DNA of 44,368 nt, taken from assembly GCA_947628175.1 (NCBI GenBank), contig CANQZA010000009.1, forward strand, positions 1 through 44,368, written 5' to 3'. This DNA comes from an uncultured Clostridia bacterium (GTDB lineage: Bacteria > Bacillota > Clostridia > Oscillospirales > Acutalibacteraceae). The position numbers and the translations under genes are program-made. Below, one piece after another: positions 1 to 7,379 of the stretch; the stretch's first letter is position 1; each line of letters opens with the position of its first letter. The notes under the pieces are model-generated. The model was not told the origin of the DNA, made no database searches, and saw nothing but the letters and a program-made list of their open reading frames with translations.

Positions 1-67
1 TTATTTGATTCGCATAATACGATTTGCCACTGCAAATCTTACCGCATATTGCAACGACTTTTGCCAT
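1..67 (-). CDS. N-terminus of a P-loop ATP-binding protein, cut by the window edge
   Basis: Only the first 22 codons are present; the gene continues past base 1. The ATG is at 67-65, preceded on the minus strand by AGTAGGTGTGAAC, which contains an acceptable ribosome binding site. The visible peptide starts MAKVVAICGKICSGKS, giving a Walker A motif (GKICSGKS, residues 9-16) within the first 16 residues, as in small kinases and AAA-type nucleotide-binding proteins. The substrate cannot be inferred from so little sequence. It is probably not co-transcribed with the deaminase upstream, because about 205 bases separate them. Confidence 0.6.
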   Translation of the reverse strand, partial: MAKVVAICGKICSGKSYYANQI

Positions 68-235
68 GTTCACACCTACTTTACAAATCCAAAACACCCT
101 GCAAGTTTATCACACATTTCTTTTCGTGTGTCCTGTTCACTATCATCACGAACGAATGTAAAAAATCCACTTTAGCATATTCATTATAATGTTTCTCACT
201 ATTAATTAGCCATTTTCAACCCTTGAACTTACTTC

Positions 236-275
236 TTTTATGCAAATGTGCGTTATTTTATGCAAATGTGCGTTA
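236..275. repeat. Perfect 20-bp tandem duplication at the 3' end of the cytidine deaminase gene
   Basis: TTTTATGCAAATGTGCGTTA occurs at 236-255 and again at 256-275 without a mismatch. The copy at 256-275 contains the TAA stop of the minus-strand deaminase gene (273-275), so the other copy lies just outside the reading frame. It looks like a simple slippage duplication. The rest of the gap (68-235) is AT-rich and shows no clear gene. Confidence 0.85.
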
Positions 276-659
276 CGAATATGAACAAGGCATCAAATCC
301 TTTAGTTTAACTACCGTTCCCTTGTTATCTAAAAGAATCTCAATATCCGATGAACATTTTAACTGCATCATAAACTCACGGCATGCGCCGCAGGGAGGCA
401 AAACCTTACCTTTTTTATTGACTGCTGCTACCAATTTAATATCAAATTCGCCGTTTGTAATCATTGTGGAAATTGCATTTCTCTCGGCACACATACCAAG
501 GGAACAATCCGTATCAATACAAACACCGGTATACATATTACCTTTTTTCGTAATAACGGCGGCACCCACACCGCCCGAACACATCTGTTCACTGATTTTC
601 TTTGGATTTACAACAGCTCTTGCGGCATCATATGCCGCTTTCCAAGTATCGCCTAACAT
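273..659 (-). CDS. Cytidine deaminase family protein
   Basis: This 128-aa protein has the zinc-dependent cytidine deaminase signature: CAERNA near residue 57 supplies a zinc ligand and the catalytic glutamate, and PCGACREF near residue 88 supplies the other two cysteine ligands. Length matches the small homotetrameric Cdd type, which deaminates cytidine or deoxycytidine to uridine in pyrimidine salvage. A blasticidin-S-deaminase-like role is possible, since those enzymes share the fold and size. The start at 659 has an AAGGAG site (AAGGAGAAAGAGC then ATG). It lies 27 bases after the DUF2461 gene and is probably the last gene of the GNAT-DUF2461-deaminase operon. I withhold the symbol cdd because substrate specificity is not certain. 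Confidence 0.85.
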   Translation of the reverse strand: MLGDTWKAAYDAARAVVNPKKISEQMCSGGVGAAVITKKGNMYTGVCIDTDCSLGMCAERNAISTMITNGEFDIKLVAAVNKKGKVLPPCGACREFMMQLKCSSDIEILLDNKGTVVKLKDLMPCSYS

Positions 660-686
660 GCTCTTTCTCCTTCAATACCGTAAAAA

Positions 687-1349
687 TTATTTTTCTAACA
701 ACTGAATAAATTCCCTTAAATCAAGAAATGCGTCAAACAGTTCCCGTGCAAGAGCATTGCTGAAAACGCTTTTTCCTACAGGTTTTGTTTTCGCTATTTC
801 AAAGCACTTTCTGTTGAGCAGTTCTTTTGCCAAACATTTGGGAATATTCGGGAAATGATCCTTTTTATACCTCTCACCTGTTATTTCAAATCCCTTATTA
901 ATAAGATTATCGGCAAGCTCGGAAAATCGCTCATAATTCACTGCGATTTTTTTACGAAAAATATCCATGCCCTCAGCCGTGGGTTTGTATATTTTAAAAC
1001 CGTAGCCGTAAGCCTCACTGCCCATATCAAAAAACAGACCGATTCTATTTGTTTTCGTCCCCGCTTTTCTGAAACGCAGATAGGTATATTCTTTTAGAGG
1101 AGCAGTCGGAGAAAAGCGCCTGTCCCTAAACGGCGATGCAATACATCTTGCGGGTCTTGTCTCAAAATCAATATTAAAGCTATCGGTCGCGCACAGCAAA
1201 TCGAGATACAACAGATTCATAGGTTCTGTAATGAGTGTTTTATATTTTGCAAGATTTTCACTCTGTTTATCAACAGTGTTGCAAAACTGCAGAGAGAACA
1301 AAAAGCGCATTGCCTCACTGCTGAAGCCTTTGAATTGATAATGGATAAT
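687..1349 (-). CDS. DUF2461 family protein with a probable ATT start codon
   Basis: The protein resembles the DUF2461 (TIGR02453) family of unknown function: an N-terminal FKGFS..AMRFLF segment, a central RDRRFSPTAPLKEYTYLRF region and a GYGFKIYKP strand. The first ATG (1308-1310) would cut off the FKGFS motif, which is normally at the extreme N-terminus. Upstream in frame there is no ATG, GTG or TTG before a stop at 1383-1385. There is an AAGGAG site overlapping the stop of the preceding gene, followed after 6 bases by ATC ATT ATC, so I place the start at ATT (1347-1349), giving about 220 aa. An alternative is translation from 1310 of a shortened 207-aa product. It is tightly coupled to the upstream GNAT gene. 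Confidence 0.7.
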   Translation of the reverse strand: MIHYQFKGFSSEAMRFLFSLQFCNTVDKQSENLAKYKTLITEPMNLLYLDLLCATDSFNIDFETRPARCIASPFRDRRFSPTAPLKEYTYLRFRKAGTKTNRIGLFFDMGSEAYGYGFKIYKPTAEGMDIFRKKIAVNYERFSELADNLINKGFEITGERYKKDHFPNIPKCLAKELLNRKCFEIAKTKPVGKSVFSNALARELFDAFLDLREFIQLLEK

Positions 1350-1359
1350 GATACACTCC

Positions 1360-1962
1360 TTACCGTAATGTTTTACGCAGAACTAAACGGTACTTTGTTT
1401 CGGCAACAGACTCAAAGCCAAATTTTTTATACAAACCGAAAGGACCGACATAATTATAATACATATCGGTTTCTTCCTTGTTCGGATATGCTTCAACACA
1501 GTCGTATCCGTCTTTTTCCGCATCATCTATCACTCTTTGGAGCAAAGCAGCAGAAACACCCTTTCCTCTTTGATCGGGCGCAACGGTGAAGCAAAAAACC
1601 GACTTTATTTTTTCTTTCGTTTTTCTGTCAATTTCTTTATTTGCTATATGATTTTTCCAGCCGTAGCAATGGAGACAGTCGTTTCTGTTGTTCGCGTTGC
1701 ACCAGCCGATTACATTGCCGTTCATATAGGCGAGATAGCCCTGCATATATCCGTTGTTTATGTAACCGACAGCGGCCTTTTTTCTCACCAGAGGATCACC
1801 GAAATTCTTAAATTTCGCCGTTAAATTATTGTTAGCGGCACAGTAATTAATGCAATAGCACCTGTCCCATTTTTTATTATCAGTGTGGGCAACATTTTCA
1901 AAAAAGTACAGGAAATCCTCAAGCCTTTCAGGCGTTAATTTGTATATTTCTAAATTATCCAT
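1360..1962 (-). CDS. GNAT family N-acetyltransferase
   Basis: This 200-aa protein has the acetyl-CoA pyrophosphate-binding loop of the GNAT fold, VAPDQRGKGVSAALLQRVI, near residues 128-146, followed by a typical C-terminal strand and FGLYKKFGFE segment. The N-terminal half has a cysteine-rich WDRCYCINYC stretch and LCHCYGW-like residues seen in a subgroup of uncharacterised Firmicutes GNATs. The acceptor substrate is unknown. It is first in the minus-strand operon with the DUF2461 and deaminase genes. Its TAA stop is embedded in the AAGGAG site of the next gene. An AAGGGA site precedes the ATG at 1962. Confidence 0.85.
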   Translation of the reverse strand: MDNLEIYKLTPERLEDFLYFFENVAHTDNKKWDRCYCINYCAANNNLTAKFKNFGDPLVRKKAAVGYINNGYMQGYLAYMNGNVIGWCNANNRNDCLHCYGWKNHIANKEIDRKTKEKIKSVFCFTVAPDQRGKGVSAALLQRVIDDAEKDGYDCVEAYPNKEETDMYYNYVGPFGLYKKFGFESVAETKYRLVLRKTLR

Positions 1963-2036
1963 AATTACATTCCCTTAAAATCTGACGCAATCAAATGATG
2001 TAAACAAGTTTTTGTATTTAAAATTTACCTATATAA

Positions 2037-2065
2037 ATATTAACAGCAAATGATTAAAATGTAAA
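2037..2065 (-). promoter_or_regulatory. Promoter of the GNAT-DUF2461-deaminase operon
   Basis: On the minus strand TTTACA (2065-2060), a 17-base spacer and TAATAT (2042-2037) form a good vegetative sigma-A promoter, about 70 bases upstream of the GNAT start at 1962. Confidence 0.6.
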
Positions 2066-2185
2066 GGCAAAACATCAGCCGCCCCCGCATAAGAACGCAC
2101 CGTACCAAAAACAGAACGCATAAGTGACAGTTGTTTACTTTTTCGCCGAAAAATGATATTTATATTATAAAGGAGCAATGAGATT

Positions 2186-2953
2186 ATGATGGACGGTTAT
2201 TACATAGACAATGTTCAAATAAACAAAAAATATCTTGACGAGGTAAAAGATTCCTATTTAATGGATGTGCCTTCTGTCAGATTTCTGCTTGATTCAAACG
2301 AGTTGAAATTCAATAACAGCGTGACATTTATAATCGGAGAAAACGGTACCGGTAAATCCACACTGCTTGAGGCAATAGCGATTGCATACGGCTTTAACCC
2401 TGAAGGCGGAACAATAAATATGTCCTTTTCCACCCATAATTCACACTCTGATTTATACAAATGCCTTATGGTAGGCAAATCAAAAAAAGCAAGTGACGGC
2501 TTTTTCCTCAGGGCGGAGGGATTTTATAATGTTGCCAGCAATATAGACAAGCTTGACAGCGAGGATATACCGTTTGCTCCGCCGTTAAAATTAAGCTACG
2601 GAGGCAAATCACTGCACGAACAGTCACACGGTGAGAGTTTTCTTGCAACCGTTCAAAACAGATTTTCCCCAAACGGTCTGTACATTCTTGACGAGCCTGA
2701 GGCGGCGCTTTCTCCCATGAAGCTTTTAACTCTTCTTGTACAAATCAGAAATCTGGCGAACCAGAACGCTCAGTTTATCATTTCAACCCATTCGCCCATT
2801 TTAATGGCCTATCCCAATGCTAAAATATATGAAATCAATCAAGACGGAATCCATACCGCCCATTACAAAGAAACACAGCATTATCAGGTTACAAAATCCT
2901 TTCTGGATAATCCCGAAAGGACATTCAGATATCTTTTTGAAGATGAATCCTAA
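2186..2953 (+). CDS. AAA family ATPase, ABC-type head domain
   Basis: This 255-aa stand-alone ATPase has Walker A GENGTGKST near residue 52, an ABC-signature-like SHGES near residue 148, Walker B YILDEPEAALS near residue 170, and a switch histidine in ISTHSP near residue 202. This is the layout of AAA_21/AAA_15-type predicted ATPases related to SMC and ABC heads, without membrane segments. Function is unknown; relatives occur alone or beside nucleases in defence modules, but no partner gene is visible here. The start uses ATG at 2186 (or 2189) after AAAGGAG at 2169-2175. It is monocistronic and converges on the minus-strand GNAT gene at 3146, with a long hairpin between them. Confidence 0.85.
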   Translation: MMDGYYIDNVQINKKYLDEVKDSYLMDVPSVRFLLDSNELKFNNSVTFIIGENGTGKSTLLEAIAIAYGFNPEGGTINMSFSTHNSHSDLYKCLMVGKSKKASDGFFLRAEGFYNVASNIDKLDSEDIPFAPPLKLSYGGKSLHEQSHGESFLATVQNRFSPNGLYILDEPEAALSPMKLLTLLVQIRNLANQNAQFIISTHSPILMAYPNAKIYEINQDGIHTAHYKETQHYQVTKSFLDNPERTFRYLFEDES

Positions 2954-2962
2954 AAATAATAA

Positions 2963-3005
2963 AATGCACCATATAGCTTTTAACATAAAAGTGATACGGT
3001 GCATT
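2963..3005. terminator. Bidirectional intrinsic terminator between convergent genes
   Basis: AATGCACC (2963-2970) pairs with GGTGCATT (2998-3005), and an inner CTTTT/AAAAG stem extends the hairpin. The minus strand leaves the stem into a T-rich tail (TTTTATTATTTTTA). The plus-strand tail is weaker. It sits between the convergent ATPase and GNAT genes. Confidence 0.7.
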
Positions 3006-3145
3006 GATTTTACAGGCATTTTGGATACAGGTTATATTCATGGCAACAGCCTTTGTCTTTTTCCTGTTTTCCCAAAGCATATTATCGCCATTTTTGTATT
3101 GAAACAGTCTTTTTTAAGGATGCAATTTCTTTTCATTGCGTTAAA

Positions 3146-3781
3146 TCATTCATGGTCATCTCCTGTAATTTCGGCTTCGGATACATATTCAAAATCATGT
3201 AACCGTTTGTGGTCAGTAAGCGTTTTGATAATACACCAGCCGTTTCGGCTGGTGATTGCATTTTCGGGCACAGGTAAAAAGCCTAAATCCAGATATAGTT
3301 TAACCGCGAGCCATGTTGTTGTTTGCGTAGGAATTTTTGCGTGTGTATATCCTAATGATTTCATTACATTTAAAGTATGGGAAATAAGAGGTTTGGACAG
3401 TCCTATCCCCTGATATTCTCTTTTAACGCAAACCCAATGCAACCAGCCTGAACCTGATTTGTCTTTACCGTTACTATCATAAAAAGCCGTTGCGGTGGCA
3501 ACTTTTTCGCCTGCGTTATTGACAACAAAAACCATTCTGTTGAGCAATTCGTCCTCTTTGTCGTAATAATATCTGTTCCAAGCATTTAAACCCTCTTCGT
3601 AGGAGGAAAATTCTTTTGCACTTTTTTCAAGTTCAATCCAGACATCTCTGTCACCGACTTTGTAAAATTCAAAATGGAATCCGTCAGGCAAAGCATACTC
3701 TTTTATAAAATCAAGTTCTCTTTCCAGCAATAATTCATAATATTTAATTCTTGCGTCATGATTATCAAACATTATAGTCAT
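3146..3781 (-). CDS. GNAT family N-acetyltransferase
   Basis: This 211-aa protein has a GNAT acetyl-CoA-binding segment, WVCVKREYQGIGLSKPLI, near residues 117-134, preceded by a strand with TATAFYD and followed by a C-terminal half with TTTWLAVKLYLDLGF. The acceptor is unknown. Its start overlaps the end of the upstream kinase-like gene by 17 bases, so the two are co-transcribed and translationally coupled. Initiation at the fourth codon (ATG at 3772) is also possible. It is not closely similar to the GNAT gene at 1360-1962. Confidence 0.8.
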   Translation of the reverse strand: MTIMFDNHDARIKYYELLLERELDFIKEYALPDGFHFEFYKVGDRDVWIELEKSAKEFSSYEEGLNAWNRYYYDKEDELLNRMVFVVNNAGEKVATATAFYDSNGKDKSGSGWLHWVCVKREYQGIGLSKPLISHTLNVMKSLGYTHAKIPTQTTTWLAVKLYLDLGFLPVPENAITSRNGWCIIKTLTDHKRLHDFEYVSEAEITGDDHE

Positions 3782-4361
3782 TCCATTCTTTTACTAATTC
3801 TTTTATAGATTGATGCCTTTTATTTCTGTCATCACTGGTTGCTTTAGCTGCGACCGCAAATAATTCCCTGTTCAATATCCAGCTTTCAATGTCTCTTTTA
3901 TAATCGCCAAACAGTGCAAACGCCATTGCGCCTAAAGTATACACATTTGTGATTTCATCAAGCACCGCGCCCCATTCAAATTCTTCGGGCGACATAAAAG
4001 CAGAGCTTCCCCACATTCTGCCCATACACTCTCCATTCGCCCATTTGAAAATCATCGCAAAACCGCTGCTGATTTCTTTTGAGCCGATATATTCAATGAG
4101 ATTTTTATGTCTCAGAGTGTCATAAACCGAAACGGTTGCTTTTAATCTGTTTACTGCATCAATTGTTTTTCCGCTATACTCGGCAGTTTTTGCGCCTGCA
4201 AATTTGACAAAATACCTTTCACCGTTTTTCTCTGTACCAAAGCAAATATTTCCGCTGTCCTGGTCGTCAAATACTTTAAAAATTTTTCCGTATTCACCAA
4301 GAAAGCTGAAATCATACGGTTCTTTTATTTTAAATTTTAAAGAGTCCATTTTCTGTATCAT
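3765..4361 (-). CDS. Protein-kinase-like protein lacking the catalytic segment
   Basis: The 198-aa product has the N-lobe of a serine/threonine-kinase-like fold: YFVKFAGAKT with the VAVK-type lysine at residue 53, and LRHKNLIEYIG at 83-93. Then comes a hinge-like FAMIFKWANGECMG (101-114), then immediately RMWGSSAFMSPEEF (115-128), which corresponds to the activation-segment APE region, and a C-lobe ITNVYTLGAMAFALFG with SDDRNKRHQSI. The HRD-like catalytic loop and DFG metal site, usually about 70 residues between hinge and APE, are missing. As I recall, intact relatives carry a MGRMY/MGRMW-type sequence on both sides of that segment, so an in-frame deletion between short repeats is likely. 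The protein may be a pseudokinase or a decaying gene. The start at 4361 follows AAAGGGCGCTT. Confidence 0.65.
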   Translation of the reverse strand: MIQKMDSLKFKIKEPYDFSFLGEYGKIFKVFDDQDSGNICFGTEKNGERYFVKFAGAKTAEYSGKTIDAVNRLKATVSVYDTLRHKNLIEYIGSKEISSGFAMIFKWANGECMGRMWGSSAFMSPEEFEWGAVLDEITNVYTLGAMAFALFGDYKRDIESWILNRELFAVAAKATSDDRNKRHQSIKELVKEWNDYNV

Positions 4362-4425
4362 AAGCGCCCTTTCATCAACGATCCGTTTTGATAGCCGTGA
4401 TTACTTTAACCGTCTTATTAAATGC

Positions 4426-4454
4426 ATTATATCAGCTTTTGTTATTTTTAACAA
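4426..4454 (-). promoter_or_regulatory. Promoter of the kinase-like/GNAT operon
   Basis: Minus strand TTGTTA (4454-4449), 17 bases, TATAAT (4431-4426), 65 bases before the start at 4361. The -10 is a perfect match; the -35 matches at four of six positions. Confidence 0.55.
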
Positions 4455-4521
4455 CCGGCGTCGGCAAATCATGAGTCAAAGCAAAAAAACAGATTTCCAA
4501 TAGATTTATCGACATTCAAAA

Positions 4522-4550
4522 TAGACAATTTATTTTAGCTATGGTATAAT
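4522..4550 (+). promoter_or_regulatory. Promoter of the ribosome-GTPase/NYN fusion gene
   Basis: TAGACA (4522-4527), a 17-base spacer ending in TGG, and TATAAT (4545-4550) form a strong extended -10 promoter. Transcription should start near 4557, leaving a leader under 30 bases. There is no room for the attenuating leader peptide found upstream of classical tet(M). Confidence 0.7.
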
Positions 4551-4583
4551 GTATAAAATTTTTTTGCACAGCGTGGTGAAAGC

Positions 4584-7169
4584 ATGAAAAAAATTGTTAT
4601 CGGAATTCTGGCGCATGTCGATTCAGGCAAGACCACTCTTTCGGAGGCTCTTCTGTATCAATCCGGCAATATAAACAAACTCGGTCGGGTTGATCACAGG
4701 AATTCATTTTTAGATACATTTTCTCTTGAACGCGACCGCGGAATAACAATTTTTTCAAAACAGGCAATCTTAAAATATAAGGATACGGAATTCACTTTGC
4801 TTGACACACCCGGTCATGTGGATTTTTCGGCAGAAACAGAAAGAACGCTTCAGGTTCTTGACTATGCTGTTTTAGTCATAAGCGCAACAGACGGTATTCA
4901 AAGTCACACCCGCACTTTATGGAAGTTGCTTTCAAAATACAGTGTACCCTGCTTTATTTTTGTAAACAAAATGGATTTAGACGGTGCCGATAAAGAGTCT
5001 GTATTAACACAACTCAAATCAAACTTCAGCGACGGCTGTGTTGATTTTGACTGCACGGACACATCAGATTTTTACGAAAGTATTGCACTTTGCGACGAGA
5101 GTCTTTTGAATCAATATTATGAAAAGGAAGAACTGAAAAAAGAGGATATTATCGCCTGCATTAAAGACAGAAAAATTTTTCCCTGTCTGTTTGGCTCAGC
5201 ACTGAAGTTATCAGGTGTAAATGAATTTCTCAACTGTCTGCACAGCTACACACAAATGCCCGATTACGGCAGAGAGTTTGCGGGGAAGGTATACAAAATT
5301 TCAGAAGACAAGGGACAGCGCCTTACCTTTTTAAAAGTTACAGGCGGAAGTATTAAAGTCAAAGAAATACTCCGGGCAAACAAAAATCAAAATTCGGAAA
5401 AAATAAATCAGATAAGGATATACTCCGGCGACAGATTTCGTTGCGTTGACGAGGCATCCGCAGGCACGGTATGCGCTGTAACAGGCATCACCTTTACCCG
5501 TCCGGGAGACGGTCTCGGAACGGAAAAAAGCACAGGACTGCCTGTACTGGAACCTGTTCTTACTTACAGATTAATACTGCCTCAAAGCGTTGATGCTCAC
5601 ACTGCGCTTAAAAAAATGAGAATTCTTGAGAGTGAGGACCCGCAGCTTAAAGTTGTGTGGAACGAACGGCTGAAAGAAATACAGGTTCAGCTTATGGGCG
5701 ATATCCAGCTTGAAATTCTTCAATCCATTTTTAAAGAGCGTTTTGGTATCAGCATATCCTTTTCAAAAGGTAATATAATATATAAGGAAACGATAGCAGA
5801 CACTGTTGAGGGTGTCGGTCATTTTGAGCCGCTTCGTCATTACGCGGAGGTTCATTTGCTGATGAAGCCGGGAAAAAGGGACAGCGGAATTCTGTTTAAT
5901 ACGCAATGTTCTGAGGATTTGCTTGACAAAAACTGGCAGAGACTCATATTAACTCACCTGTATGAAAAAACGCACATAGGTATCTTGACAGGCTCACCTT
6001 TAACGGATATGGAAATCACACTCGTCTCGGGAAAATCGCATCCAAAGCATACCGAAGGCGGAGATTTCAGACAGGCAACCTACAGAGCTGTAAGGCAGGG
6101 ACTGCGCTCGGCAGAGTGCATACTGCTTGAACCCGTTTATGAATTTACTTTAGAGGTTCCCAATGAAAATGTCGGCAGGGCAATGTCTGATATACAACGA
6201 ATGTCGGGCAGTTTTCATCCGCCTGAAACGGTCGGTGATTGTTCGGTCATCAGCGGTACCGCACCTGTTTCGGAAATGTATGATTATTCCAAAGATGTTA
6301 TGCAGTATACACACGGAAACGGCAAGCTTATGTGCACATTAAAAGGATACGAGTCATGCCATAACGCCGAGGAGGTTATTGCAGACATCGGGTACGACTG
6401 TGACGCGGATATTGATAATCCCTGCGACTCTGTATTTTGTTCACACGGCGCAGGATATACTGTAAAGTGGAATGAAGTAAAAAGCCATATGCATCTGCCG
6501 AGTGCACTATCTGTTCCCAAAAAGGAATATACACACAGCAGTATCCAAAAAACAGTTTCCAATTACAAAAATAAAAACAATCTTTTTGCTCTCGACAAAG
6601 AGCTTATGCAGATTTTTGAACAGACCTATGGCCCAATAAAAAGCAGAAATAACAATATAAATCAGAATCATTTTACTTTTACACAAAATACGGAAAATAA
6701 AAAATACAAGGGCGTGCGACCGTCAAGATATGAAGGCGGGGAATATCTTCTGGTTGACGGATATAATGTAATTTTTTCATGGGACAAGCTAAGGCAACTC
6801 GCACAAAACAATATTGACGGTGCAAGAAATACACTGGTTAATATTTTATGTAATTATCAGGGATACAAAAAATGTGAAGTCATTCTTGTATTTGATGCGT
6901 ATAAAGTGAAGGGCAGCACCATAGAGGTAGAAAAGGTGAACAACATTCATATTGTTTACACAAAAGAGGCTGAAACCGCCGATATGTATATTGAAAAAGT
7001 GTCCCACAGGCTGGCGAAAAATCATAAGGTAAGAGTGGTCACATCTGACGCACTTGAACAGCTTATAATATTGGGAAACGGTGCGCTGCGCGTATCATCA
7101 AAAGAATTTCTTTACGAGGTACAGCAGGCTGAAAAAGAAATAAAAGACATTATTTCTAAAATATTTTAA
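4584..7169 (+). CDS. Tet(M)/EF-G-like ribosome-binding GTPase fused to a C-terminal Rae1/YacP-like NYN nuclease domain
   Basis: The 861-aa product starts with a translation-factor GTPase: G1 AHVDSGKT (10-17), G2 RGIT (52-55), G3 DTPGHVDF (74-81), G4 NKMD (128-131), G5 GSAL (204-207). EF-G-like domains II-V follow to about residue 650, with the Tet(M)-family ending IGYDCDADIDNP...CSHGAGYTVKW. After a polar linker (about 655-715) comes an NYN/PIN-like domain (718-861): LLVDGYNVIF with D725, LVFDAY with D771, ETADMYIEK with D800 and VVTSDALEQ with D822. This resembles Bacillus subtilis Rae1 (YacP), an endoribonuclease that cleaves mRNA in the ribosomal A site. The inferred job is GTPase-directed binding of the ribosome with cleavage of its mRNA, in rescue or quality control; tetracycline protection is an alternative. 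The gene is monocistronic. Confidence 0.85.
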   Translation: MKKIVIGILAHVDSGKTTLSEALLYQSGNINKLGRVDHRNSFLDTFSLERDRGITIFSKQAILKYKDTEFTLLDTPGHVDFSAETERTLQVLDYAVLVISATDGIQSHTRTLWKLLSKYSVPCFIFVNKMDLDGADKESVLTQLKSNFSDGCVDFDCTDTSDFYESIALCDESLLNQYYEKEELKKEDIIACIKDRKIFPCLFGSALKLSGVNEFLNCLHSYTQMPDYGREFAGKVYKISEDKGQRLTFLKVTGGSIKVKEILRANKNQNSEKINQIRIYSGDRFRCVDEASAGTVCAVTGITFTRPGDGLGTEKSTGLPVLEPVLTYRLILPQSVDAHTALKKMRILESEDPQLKVVWNERLKEIQVQLMGDIQLEILQSIFKERFGISISFSKGNIIYKETIADTVEGVGHFEPLRHYAEVHLLMKPGKRDSGILFNTQCSEDLLDKNWQRLILTHLYEKTHIGILTGSPLTDMEITLVSGKSHPKHTEGGDFRQATYRAVRQGLRSAECILLEPVYEFTLEVPNENVGRAMSDIQRMSGSFHPPETVGDCSVISGTAPVSEMYDYSKDVMQYTHGNGKLMCTLKGYESCHNAEEVIADIGYDCDADIDNPCDSVFCSHGAGYTVKWNEVKSHMHLPSALSVPKKEYTHSSIQKTVSNYKNKNNLFALDKELMQIFEQTYGPIKSRNNNINQNHFTFTQNTENKKYKGVRPSRYEGGEYLLVDGYNVIFSWDKLRQLAQNNIDGARNTLVNILCNYQGYKKCEVILVFDAYKVKGSTIEVEKVNNIHIVYTKEAETADMYIEKVSHRLAKNHKVRVVTSDALEQLIILGNGALRVSSKEFLYEVQQAEKEIKDIISKIF

Positions 7170-7176
7170 TCATAAA

Positions 7177-7214
7177 AGAGTCGGGGTGCGGACGAAAATC
7201 CGAACTCCGACTCT
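7177..7214 (+). terminator. Terminator after the GTPase/NYN fusion gene
   Basis: AGAGTCGGGGTGCGGA (7177-7192) pairs with TCCGAACTCCGACTCT (7199-7214) with one mismatch and one wobble, 7 bases after the stop. The T-tract that follows is weak (AAGTATTTT). Confidence 0.7.
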
Positions 7215-7289
7215 AAGTATTTTCAAACAGGTGATAAATTCCTCAACTGTTTGAAAGATTCATAGATTACTGCAAAACGAATGAATTAT

Positions 7290-7320
7290 AAATGCGTCCG
7301 GCGCAATACCGAACGCATTT
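7290..7320. terminator. Hairpin downstream of trpS
   Basis: AAATGCGTCCGG pairs with CCGAACGCATTT (one mismatch) around a 7-base loop. It lies between the plus-strand fusion gene and the end of minus-strand trpS. Neither side has a strong T-run, so its efficiency is uncertain. Confidence 0.5.
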
Positions 7321-7379
7321 CTTGCATGTTAATATTTTTTTGGCTGATATTTGAGATTCATTTCATGAAACGGTGATAT

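Noticed and set aside
60-95. A fourth copy of the repeated leader block before the window-edge P-loop gene
   Set aside because: GTGTGAAC and TTTGTA are present in similar order, but the central GGAAAGGCT core is missing and spacing to the ATG differs; resemblance is too weak.
5-200. tRNA genes or a CRISPR array in the intergenic regions of the window
   Set aside because: No cloverleaf with GGTTCRANNCC-type T-arm and no spaced repeats were seen in any gap; the only repeats are the 20-bp and 8-bp tandem ones listed.
4584-7169. Calling the GTPase fusion a tetracycline resistance gene
   Set aside because: The GTPase half is Tet(M)-like, but the leader is too short for tet(M) attenuation, the C-terminus carries an extra nuclease domain, and the context is chromosomal without a transposon. 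Resistance cannot be claimed from sequence.
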